Source of the DNA: Brachionus koreanus | Lineage: Eukaryota > Rotifera > Eurotatoria > Ploima > Brachionidae | DNA: 16,814 bases | Direction of reading: 5' to 3' | Assembly: GCA_016987375.1 (NCBI GenBank) | Contig: PJRA01000018.1 | Span: 32,364 to 49,177, forward strand | The notes under the pieces: model-generated | Seen by the model: the letters and a program-made list of their open reading frames with translations, nothing else | Told to the model about the DNA's origin: nothing | Database searches by the model: none | Made by a program: the position numbers and the translations under genes | In this document: positions 8,572-16,814 of the stretch, piece by piece | Layout: every line of letters starts with the position of its first letter | Numbering within the stretch: position 1 is the stretch's first letter

Positions 8572-10425
8572 CTTAAATAAAATTTTAGATATTTTAAACC
8601 TGAAGGTTGGTTTCGTTAGCTTACAATCAAAATAAATATGTTAGGTATAACAATTATTTGCTCAAGACCAGATCCAGTAGTTACCATGCATCTAAAAAAA
8701 AAGAAAAATTAAATTTAAATCAAATTTTTTTTTTAACCAAAATGACATTTAAAATTGCTTGCACATCTAAAGATTACTTTTAAATTAATTCAAGTCTCTT
8801 TTATCTTGAATGTTTGTTGAAATTTTAAATTTATTTAGTAATAAAAGTTTTTAGTTTATAATTAATTAATAAATGTATTAATTTTAATTTAAAACGAATA
8901 TCAATGTTATTTTAGACTTTTCAGAAAACTAATTAAATCTATTAATCTCTGTTTATGTTTGGACAATTTTTGATCGTTTTATTGACTCATTTTTTTCTTA
9001 AATTATCCGAAAAGTGGACACTTTTTATTTATTTTTTGGCTAAAAAAAGTTAAAATCTTATTTTCCATTTTTGAAAAAAAAAACTTTAAAAAACAAAAAA
9101 AAAATTTCATTTATTTAAATTAAATGTTAATCTTTGTTAATTTTATTAAATATCAATGAATAAAATTGTTCCTCATTCAGTATTTTTAATCTATTTTTTC
9201 ATGAAAATAACATACGTGATAAACAAAAAATTTTTATTTTTATTTCATTTTTTTTAAAGATGAAAATAATGGTTCTTTAAAAAAATATATATATAATTTG
9301 TTTACATTTAATAAAAATAATACCCCAAAATAATAAATAAAAGAGATCTACTTAAGTGAAATAGGAAGTATTTCTTATTAACAGATTATTTCAACTAATT
9401 TTTTTTTTAGATTAATTTAAAAAAAAACAATTTAATTACCCTTTATTTGCGTAAATTGAAGAAAATATAGCAAATATTGAGCACAATATGAATGGCACAC
9501 CCCATCCAATAACATAAAACATCTTTAGACTCGATTGATCTTTGAATACAGCTACAAGGATAATGAATAGATAAAAGCTTTCGTTGAACATCCAAAAGTA
9601 GTTAGTAGAGCGAGTATAATGAAGGAGAAGACCGGCTATGATACACAAATAGTGATTAGATCCCATAATCGAATCATTGGAGTCAATGTTATCTTTTAGG
9701 ATAAAATAATTCCACAAAATTTGCATTAGTGAATGCAAAGCCAACGATATAAAAAAATGCTTATGTATTGAAATTCTGTTTACTTGAAGTTTCCTTAATA
9801 AAAAAAAATTAAACAGAAATTAAATTTTTTTTTTTTCAATTTACCTATACGAAAAAAATACTAATAAACCACATAAAAGAAAAACCAAACTAAATAGATT
9901 AGTTACAATAATTAAATTGTTTATTTTGTGTCTTAGCAAAAATGTCGGCTCGACACATTTACTATAGTCGGCCCATTCATTGCCACCGTTTCTGAACCAT
10001 GTAGCATTTTCGGTGCATGTAAATGAGCCCTTTCCTAGAACAGTGTGACAATTGTCTCCTACCAGATAGTTGGGACAATCAAATTGTCTTATTTGGCCAG
10101 CCTTTGTGGCCGAATGGCACGACCAACCGTCCCACACTGCACCACAATGTGACCCATCACTAACACTTTTAGACAGCACACTAGAACAGCAAAGTCTGGC
10201 CGCGTCACTGCACTGCTTCCATTTACTGAATATTAATTCATTGTTTAATTGAGAACGCAGCTGGTCCTGGTCAATTGGCAACGATATATTGTAATTTTCG
10301 GGGCTAAATGAGCCAAATACAAAACTCAAATATCTAAAGCAGTAGACTTCAGCTAGTCTGTTGAAATCTTCGGGCATCAAGGGCTCAAAATTGGTCATAC
10401 GACAAAGCGCTCTCGTTTCAATCAT
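8110..10425 (-). CDS. Class B (secretin-family) GPCR, calcitonin/DH31-receptor-like (4 exons)
   Basis: The CDS is complement(join(8110..8571, 8625..8691, 9440..9793, 9845..10425)), giving 487 residues, a normal length for the family. The hormone-binding ectodomain has the six expected cysteines (C72, C94, C103, C117, C137, C157) and the motif WDGWSC with the C94-x8-C103 spacing of calcitonin-type receptors. N-glycosylation sequons lie at N46 and N140. TM1 is about residues 169-191. H204 (2.50), C244 (TM3), E265 (3.50) in NYFWMFNESFYL, the TM4 motif GWGVP (W291), ECL2 C313, T369 in KATLILVPLFG and the TM7 LQG motif are all present. The stretch VAVFKDQSSL before TM4 favours the calcitonin/DH31 group over CRF or PTH types. 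It should be a plasma-membrane receptor for a peptide hormone coupling to Gs. Two conserved residues are changed: ECL2 Cys-Trp is Cys-Met, and TM7 Tyr7.57 is Leu416. No signal peptide follows the chosen start, so an upstream exon is possible. Confidence 0.88.
8625..8691 (-). CDS. GPCR exon 3: ECL2 and start of TM5 (67 bp)
   Basis: This short exon follows a T-rich acceptor TTTTTTTAG (ending at 8692) after a 748-bp intron. With the GG left by exon 2 it forms GGA, then CMVTTGSGLEQIIVIPNIFI. That places the ECL2 cysteine and the TM5 proline exactly where class B receptors have them. It ends in phase 0 at donor GTAAGC (8624). Confidence 0.83.
8692..9439 (-). other. Intron 2 of the GPCR gene (748 bp)
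   Basis: GTAATT to TTTTTTTAG on the minus strand. It is very AT-rich with many homopolymer runs. No coding segment, repeat copy or RNA gene is visible inside it. Confidence 0.75.
9440..9793 (-). CDS. GPCR exon 2: TM2 to TM4
   Basis: The 51-bp intron 9844-9794 ends in TTTTATTAAG. The junction codon is AGG (Arg), followed by KLQVNRISIHKHFF with His2.50 on time for TM2. The exon contains the TM3 Cys and NYFWM, the TM4 GWGVP, and ends ANK-GG in phase 2 at donor GTAATT (9439). Confidence 0.87.
9845..10425 (-). CDS. GPCR exon 1: extracellular hormone-binding domain and TM1
   Basis: Reads from ATG at 10425 through the six-cysteine ectodomain to TM1, ending in phase 2 (TAT AG) at donor GTAAAT (9844). 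The frame stays open for 18 bp upstream to an acceptor-like TTTTAAG ending at 10444, so the ATG may be internal to a longer coding exon. The visible N-terminus has no hydrophobic leader. Confidence 0.85.
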
Positions 10426-10443
10426 TTTAATTTTATTTTTTTT

Positions 10444-12264
10444 CTTAAAATTAAAATTTTAATCAACTTAAATAGTTGTCAGAGAGAGAGAGAAAAATAG
10501 AGACAGAAAAAAATTTGCCTAATTAATCAAATTTTTTTATCTAAAGCCAAAATATTGGACACAAATCTCAAAAATAGATAAGATCGTGGCAGAAATTGTG
10601 TTAATTTATTGGAATACTCAAGAGCAATTAAATTTAAGATTTTTCAACAATATCAAGTGTTATTTTTTAGATTGAGAGAAAAAATTTGGATTTTTTTCAT
10701 TTCTAAAATGCAAATTGATTAAAGAAAAAGGCGGAAACAAGACATAAAATTGGCCTAGAGGCCTCTATTTTTAAATTGAATTAAATCATGAGCTTAATTT
10801 TATAAATTATTAATTTTGATTCTATTTTTACTTTGTGAGATGACATTTTATCGCTGCTTAATCCCCAAACGATTAAACAAACCTTTGTTGCTTACGCTTC
10901 TGTCTATTCAACATAATAGCTCTACAAGATATTCATTAAATATTTGCAAGCAACCGAAAGCTCAACATGGGCTGATTTGAAAATTTTAATTCAACTCTCA
11001 GACTAAAAGCTGTTACTTTTACTTTAAAAATTGCTTGAATATTCATCCTAAAAATTTTCTAAATATAGCTATTTAACCCAAATAGAAACATGATTTCTTT
11101 TTATTATAAAAAACTAATAATTTGATGTAATATTTATCTTTAAAAATAAACGATATTTAAAACTAAAAAGTGAAATTAAATTTTCAAACAAACAAATATG
11201 TAAGGCAAGGAAAATTCTCGAAATCCGTCTTTGATGACTGGAGACTCGTACGACATATTTATAAAAGAGAATTTTTTTCTATTTTTTATTTAATTTCTAA
11301 TATAGATAGTTAAAAAATCACAAAAAAAGTGACAATTTGTTAAAAATTTTTAGCATTATTTTATTTAAAATATTGGTACACTTGAAGGAGTACTAATAAT
11401 CTTATTTATAGAGAGAGGTTAAACAGATTGAAGCTAAAAAGAAATATATCAAGTAGAAGACGCGGTTATCTCATACAAATGTGCAAGTTCGTTTATGAAC
11501 TTGATAAGCTTATTTGATATAGAGAAACATTGGAAAGTAAAAGACTAAGGAAAAAACTTGTAAAACTTTATGCCGAAGTTTAAACTAGGGGCGGTCAGCA
11601 AAAAATAAATTTCGGATCAAAAAATCATGTATGTCAGCCCAGTCTTAAGCTGAGGATTTTAAGACTCGACAAATTCATTTAATAATTATATAAAATTTTA
11701 AAATTAATCTAAAAATAAATGGATTATTCATTTCCTTGTTTAAATTCATTATAATGGTGATGGTGACGATGGATGGATGGTTTTCGGATAAAATGACTGA
11801 ATTATGATCCCTTTGAACCCATAATTTGATTATTTTTAACGTCTAAAGAGTCAAGATGAGTATAAATTACATTGTTCTTTGATTTGACCAAGTATAATAG
11901 GTCTTGGGGCTGACTTTGAGTGTGCTCCTTCATCTAGTTCATTAGCTTTGTTGTACTCTTTTATTAGATCTTGAATTAGCTTGTTAGAGTTTAATGATCT
12001 TCTTAAATAGATATCCATTAATTTTAAATTCATTATCAGAAACTATCATAAAAATAAACATTGTTTTTAATTTTTTTAACTTATAATAATTAAAAAAAAA
12101 ATTGCTAGGCTTATGTTTGAAGCCAAGATCAACCTAACTATAAGCAATATTTTAGTCTTTCAAAAATTTATCTAATTAATGTTTAAATTAGTCAATAACA
12201 TACTATTGCTTCTTTCATATATTAATATTTGTTTTTACTTTAATTTTCGAAAACTAAATAATAA
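10444..12264. other. Region upstream of the GPCR gene
   Basis: It should contain the GPCR promoter and any upstream exon; no TATA box or signal-peptide exon could be assigned. An (AG)6 run at 10481-10492 is a CT tract on the gene's strand. GGCCT-AG-AGGCC (about 10752) is a short hairpin. A less AT-rich patch at about 10853-10980 stays open for about 40 plus-strand codons but is unrecognised. At 11641-11666 AGTCTTAA pairs with TTAAGACT. At 11755-11779 there is a GGTGAT/GGAT simple repeat. Confidence 0.45.
11851..12033 (-). CDS. Small orphan ORF (60 codons), coding status doubtful
   Basis: It encodes a hydrophilic peptide beginning MNLKLMDIYLRRSLNSNK and containing EGAHSKSAPRPIILGQIK. The mix of charged residues and varied codons is more protein-like than chance frames nearby, which are mostly Phe, Ile, Lys and Asn. 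No domain is recognised. There is no signal peptide, and no obvious donor links it to the GPCR downstream on the same strand. It could be a transposon fragment, a single exon of an unseen gene, or chance. Confidence 0.25.
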   Translation of the reverse strand: MNLKLMDIYLRRSLNSNKLIQDLIKEYNKANELDEGAHSKSAPRPIILGQIKEQCNLYSS

Positions 12265-12651
12265 AAATAAGACATAAAACTGATTTTTTGATTACTAAAC
12301 TAAAAGTTTAAATTTTATAAGTAAATCATTTTTTAAAGAAATACTTAATAATAAGATAAGAATAAAATAAACATACTTAATTTACTTTAAATACTTATAT
12401 GATATAAAAAAATGGTCTACAGATAATTTTTTTTATTGATAGGGAATAATTCTAAACACTGTTTAACTTTTTTTATTTTCAATCTAAGTATTTAATTAGG
12501 ATAAAAGAAACTCTTTAGTGAAATAATAGATTGAAAAGTTTATAAAGTAATAATACATAAAAAAATGATTTTCTTTAAGAAATGATTTACTTATAACATT
12601 TACATTTATAAGTAAATCAAGAGATCAAAAAATCAGTTTTATGTCTTATTT
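12265..12651. mobile_element. MITE-like element with inverted repeats
   Basis: The arms are perfect over 28 bp: 12265-12292 (starts AATAAGACATAAAACTG one base in) against 12624-12651. A second arm segment, 12315-12341 against 12570-12596, matches at 26 of 27 positions. The total is about 387 bp with no coding capacity. The right arm also holds a self-palindrome, GATTTACTTATAA against TTATAAGTAAATC. Weaker similarity continues outside both ends, so the true termini and any target-site duplication are unresolved. Confidence 0.6.
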
Positions 12652-12924
12652 CTCAATTTTCATTTCGAAGATTATTCTGAACTAACTTCCTGTAATTTCA
12701 AGTGACCGATATAGTAATATTTTGATAAATTAAAATTTACTAAAATAAAATGTTTTTTTAAAAATAATGCAGAAAATGGCAACAAACAAGTTAATCACCA
12801 CTTTTACTTAAAATATTTTTTTACTATTAAAAAAAAGGACAAAAAATACAAAACATCAATATGATTTTAATTGCTTATTGATTTGATTTCCTAAAAAAAA
12901 AAAGCGAGTAAAATATTTATTTCA
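12652..12924. other. AT-rich spacer
   Basis: I see no gene or repeat copy in this interval. Confidence 0.4.
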
Positions 12925-13030
12925 GATGATGCAGGAGCCTGTTGCTCAAAAAGGTACTTGAAAAGGAGATGAGCGCCTCCCCATTATCCCCTAAGATAGA
13001 AAAGGGTTATTTATTATTATTATTATAATA
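12925..13030 (+). repeat. LINE-like 3' tail with TTA microsatellite
   Basis: A locally GC-richer stretch contains GGAGATGAGCGCCTCC (12965-12980), able to form a GGAG/CTCC hairpin, then CCCATTATCCCCTAAGAT and AAAAGGG. It ends in a (TTA)n run at about 13009-13025. A structured 3' UTR running into a trinucleotide microsatellite is typical of CR1/L2-like LINE 3' ends. No coding part is visible next to it, so it would be a heavily 5'-truncated copy. Confidence 0.45.
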
Positions 13031-13894
13031 AAAAGGTAAAACAAACAATTGCAGTTTTTTTTCAAAAATATTTTGTTTTAGTAAATTTTAATTTATCAAA
13101 ATAGGAATATCAAAATATACACAAGCAGCAGACCATTTTTTTTTCTGAAATTTTCCCTTGCAAATAAGTGCTCCATTCAAAACCTCAAATCTCTTAAATT
13201 AATCTTATATTTATAAGAAATAAATTCTTTTTTTTAAATCTTAAAACAGGAATTTGTAAAAAAGCTGATTTTTGAATTGATAAATTGAAATAGAGGAAAT
13301 TTCAATAACGAAAAGAATAATTTAAAGTCGTTTTTGTGTTTTATTTTAAATTTCATTTTAACGATATAATTATTTTTAAATAAAAATGAGCTTTTTTTAA
13401 TAGCAACAAAAGTTTGCTTCTCAAAAAATTTTCCATCTACAAAGGGAAAAGTTCTGTCAAATGAATATTGCATCAACTGGTTGACTAATGAAATTCATAA
13501 ATGCTATTTATAGAAAAAAAAATTTTAATTTTAATTTTTGTTAAAAACTAGTCATTTCATAGTTTGAAAACCCTTTTTTTTCGAATAGATTTTTAACAAT
13601 AACTAGTTCAAGACTTTTTATAATCAGTTAATATTTCTATTTAGTTTATTTAAAAAATATGAATCATTAGTATATCAATTAAACTGTACTGTGTTTGTAT
13701 TCTATTGGGAATTGATATTTTCAGATGATTAGAAACATAAAAAATATTTAAATTTTTCGTGTATCTTATTCACAATTAGAAAAAGAGGAATCATTTATCG
13801 GAATTCATTTTCTTAATTTAACATGTCATATTAATAAAAAAAACTCTTGGCATTTTATTCAACAATAATTAACAATGAAAGATATTTTTTGTGT
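13031..13894. other. AT-rich region without a recognised gene
   Basis: A minus-strand open frame at 13234-13476 (80 codons) includes FDRTFPFVDGKFFEKQTF but is otherwise dominated by Phe, Lys and Ile, and has no recognisable domain. Nothing else can be supported. Confidence 0.4.
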
Positions 13895-13978
13895 CATGCG
13901 GCTGAAAGAAAGGACTAAGATCCATTCCAAACTGCTCGGGTCTAAACCCAAACTCTATTTTTAAATAAATAAAATAAT
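13895..13978 (+). repeat. Short dispersed repeat with 3' hairpin, copy B
   Basis: Begins CATGCGG, continues GAAAGAAAGG and TCCATTCCAAACT, then a hairpin GGGT-CTAA-ACCC (13938-13949) and an AAATAAATAAAAT tail. Same family and orientation as 5295-5380; the hairpin is kept although its stem bases differ. Confidence 0.55.
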
Positions 13979-16569
13979 TAACAATGATCAAACATTTCTA
14001 TCAGTTAAATATTTTGAAATTAAAACAACGGGTGTTCAAGAAAAAATGTTCAAAAGTTTGTTAAGGAAAAAAAAATTGATAAGCATTATCAATATTTTAA
14101 AAAAACTTCATAAATAGTTCTTTTTACTTCTAAATAGATAAAATACCCAATCAAGAACATCATAAAATAAGCTAAAATATTAAAAATAATGCCCAATAGC
14201 ATTATCAATTTTTCAAACTTGAGTGCAAAAACTTTTAACGGCTTATGTAATCTCATTTAAAGGAACTTTTTTAATTCTAAGTTCTATTTCTAACAATACT
14301 CAAAAAATCAAATTTTAATGCTTTTTTTATGATTGCTTTTGATTAAAAAGTCATTAAAAAATGATCATGATTATTACTCTTAAAAAATAAACTATTAGAC
14401 ATATACATTAATTATAAAAACATCAAAGGACACTCGTCATTTTTAGGCTAAAGTGTTCCAGATCGCTTAATACTGTTGTAATGACTGTACATAATGAAAT
14501 TAATAAAATTGTAACAACTTGGTTTTTATATTTTTTTAATTATTAGATGATATTAAATAACTGCACAAAATTTGGTTAAATTTAGTCAGTGGGAACATAT
14601 TTTTCACTTTGAAAAAATAAATCAATAGAACTTAATATTACAAAGATGTGCTTTTTTAAAAAATTTCAATTTCTCTGTTATTTTTTCCTACATTTATCTG
14701 ACTTGACTAGGATCTGAACGGGCTAAACCTTTGAGAGAATAACTATTATTTACTGCCATTTATCATCACCCTCGTGATTATAATTAGCAATTTCTTATCC
14801 TCCTTAAAATGAAAGCTTTTACACTGCCACTCGAATCGCTTCTTCTATTTTGCTTTCATTTTTTGCTAGAAATTCAAATCTTATGATTAAAAATTGATAA
14901 TTTATATTATATTTTATTCTACATCTTTCAAAATCAATATTTTGATTATTTGGTTCTGGTTCCATATTACTTATCAGTCATCATCAATTCGAAAGGTTGT
15001 ATCAGTTTAAGTCCCATTAATTCTAACATAATTTTTGTATTTGGCTATGAAAACAATTAGAAAATATTATTTATCCTAGATTGTTTCTTTTTGTCTATTA
15101 TTAGATTAATTCAAATCAGGAATAATTTTTTTTAATACTAATGATTTTTAAAAAAATCGATTTTAGATTTCAAAAAAAAAAGAAATGAATTTCTCATTTT
15201 TACTCTTTTAATTAAAGAATAAATTCAATTTAATAAATTTATCTAAATTTAGACATTGAAAAAAGCCTGAAAAATTTTCAATAAAATTACACGGCCTTTA
15301 TAAATCAAGTCTTACTGTTGATGCTAAACTTAATTTATTCAGATGAAAAATATTTGCATCTAAATGAAATTGAGCCATAACTGCAACTAAAAAAACAAAA
15401 AAATATGCATAAATCTATAGATGATTATTTTGCAGTCTGCTTAAAAACCTAATTTTTGAAAATAGCTATTAATTTTTAAATGAAAGAATTTAGAGCTGAA
15501 AATTATATGATTACAAAAAGATTAGTATTTAATTTTGGTGTATTAAACTTGCTTTAAGCCTTAACTCAAAATCGATAACTATTTTTAGAAACAAGCTAAT
15601 TGAAAAGTGAAATGTTCTTATGTTAACAATAGAGAATTTGTTTTAAAATATGCTGACAATATTTTTGTTCTGATTATCAGATTATTGAAAAGGTTTTTAA
15701 TTAATTTTTATGAGTGAAAGCAAAAGGTTAATTTTTGATTAAATGGATAAGTAAAATAATAGTAAAATAATAATTTTAAATTATTTAATTAATTTATTTT
15801 GAAATACATGAAAAATCGAGTTATTTATACACGAAATCATGCCCAAACGCCTGTTTTAATATTAGCAGGCAATTTTATTCTTTTGGGAAACGGAACACAT
15901 TTTAATTATTTTTTGTATTATCTTCTTATAAATCACTGTATCAAAAATTCTTCTTGTCTTCTTCAACTAATTAAGCAGTAAAAATTATAAGATACATTTT
16001 TTTACATTGAGAAACTTAATTTCAAAAGTTATATTAGAGAAAAATAAATTTTTGACAAACTATACTAATCAATCAATTATAATCTAGCAAATCTTTTCGA
16101 GCTTTATAAATACTTCATATTTTTTTTAATAATTGATCTTTAAAAAGCAATTTTATGTTAGAATTTGTCAAAAGAGTATTACTGGATTTAGGAAAAATCT
16201 TTTATTTGAATTCAGAATTTGGCAATATAAAAACGAAAAAACATATTCATAGATTCTAATTCAACTTCTTTACAAGTGATAAGAGTAAAAAATATTCACA
16301 TTTGGTACAAAAGACCAATTGAACTGAAAGAAATAGCTCAATTTTAGCATCATCTTATTCTGAACGTCTTGATATATGTTGCCAAAGAGGTGATTTATGT
16401 CAAAAGATATCATTCGATACACAAAGTTTTCTTTGTATTTTCTTTAATTCTTTTAATGCAACTTTGTCACAGTTAAAGGATAACAGGTGGATATCTTTTA
16501 GAAAAATATACTTAATAATCTTAATTAATTAAAAGAATTTAATAAAGTAAAATCGATAAAAATTAATGA
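13979..16569. other. Long AT-rich stretch without a recognised gene
   Basis: TTGATAA-GCA-TTATCAA at 14076-14092 is a hairpin. A less AT-rich patch at about 14700-14870 contains a 25-codon plus-strand frame starting at 14810 with a leader-like sequence, but no splice donor or continuation is visible. A 60-codon plus frame at 15799-15981 is unrecognised. No RNA gene was seen. Confidence 0.45.
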
Positions 16570-16814
16570 TTTTTGTTTAGAAGCAATACAAGACTGAATA
16601 AATGAATGTGATTTTAGCTTGAAAATTTTCTACAAGAGAGAAAACAGAGGTTGATGTGCTAAGTGGGGTTCCACAAGGTTCAGTTCTTGGTCCGTTACTA
16701 TTCCTGATCTTAATAAATGATTTAACAGAACTAATAAGTCACTTTTGCAAGCTTTTTTATGGATGACAATAAATTGATTAGTGTCATTAGAAATACAAGT
16801 GATCAAATGCTAAT
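16570..16814 (+). mobile_element. LINE reverse transcriptase fragment running off the window
   Basis: From about 16651 the frame reads EVDVLSGVPQGSVLGP, then LLFLILINDLTELISHFCK. These are the RT motifs before the catalytic site. A frameshift near 16760 is needed to continue into MDDNKLISVIRNTSDQML, the YADD-region equivalent. Upstream, from about 16575, degraded codons resemble the preceding WI...FL..R segment. SVLGPLLFLI differs from SVISPFL of the LINE at 5436-6692, so this is another family, possibly the same kind as the remnant at 3-140. The rest lies beyond the window. Confidence 0.75.

Noticed and set aside
10070..10252. Plus-strand 60-codon ORF
   Set aside because: Antisense shadow of the GPCR ectodomain exon.
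13930..13955. tRNA-like T-arm (GGGTCTAAACCC) suggesting a tRNA or tRNA-derived SINE
   Set aside because: No acceptor stem, D-arm or anticodon arm lies upstream at the required distances, and the second copy of the repeat has a different stem and loop that do not fit a T-arm.
14031..14470. Possible mariner-like element: ACGGGTGTTC at about 14030 and an inverted CGAGTGTCC-like sequence near 14430
   Set aside because: The similarity covers only about 8-9 bases with mismatches, has no TA target duplication and no transposase remains.
14810..14887. 25-codon plus-strand ORF with signal-peptide-like start (MKAFTLPLESLLLFCFHFLL)
   Set aside because: Too short alone, no donor site before its stop and no continuation exon could be identified; hydrophobic frames are common in T-rich DNA.
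15799..15981. 60-codon plus-strand ORF
   Set aside because: No recognisable domain, no neighbouring exon structure, and a length expected by chance.

Overview
This is an AT-rich animal (metazoan) sequence with spliced genes and many decayed retrotransposons. The very low GC, three introns of only 51-56 bp and the gene content suggest a compact-genome protostome. A monogonont rotifer such as Brachionus would fit, but that assignment is inference. No rRNA, tRNA, CRISPR array or prokaryotic gene was seen.

The centre of the window holds two well-supported genes that converge tail to tail. (1) On the + strand, three exons at 2152-2392, 2449-2610 and 7795-7997 encode a 201-residue secreted precursor. 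It has a signal peptide, a short peptide ending at a Lys-Arg site, one LDL-receptor class A (LDLa) module and a helical C-terminal region. This is the layout of the insect prohormone-4 / IDLSRF-like peptide precursors. Its second intron is 5184 bp long and contains LINE debris. (2) On the - strand, four exons at 10425-9845, 9793-9440, 8691-8625 and 8571-8110 encode a 487-residue class B (secretin-family) GPCR, closest in motifs to the calcitonin/DH31 receptor group. The two stop codons are 112 bp apart and candidate poly(A) signals of both strands interleave there. One gene encodes a candidate peptide messenger and the other a peptide-hormone receptor; nothing in the sequence shows that they are ligand and receptor for each other.

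The rest is repeat-derived or unreadable. Bases 3-140 look like the C-terminal end of a LINE ORF2. Bases 214-905 are a minus-strand LINE relic whose 3' end is duplicated almost perfectly. Bases 4058-4310 are a second type of LINE relic. Bases 5436-6692 are a plus-strand relic of the same family as 214-905, with the same 3' tail. Bases 5295-5380 and 13895-13978 are two diverged copies of a short repeat with a conserved hairpin. Bases 12265-12651 are a MITE-like inverted-repeat element, 12925-13030 are a LINE-like 3' tail with a TTA microsatellite, and the window ends inside another LINE reverse transcriptase (about 16570-16814).

No wholly new system was evident. The most notable points are the diverged peptide in a conserved precursor scaffold, the receptor's loss of two normally invariant residues (the ECL2 Trp and the TM7 Tyr), the tight convergent pairing of the two genes, and the very recent partial duplication of a LINE 3' end.
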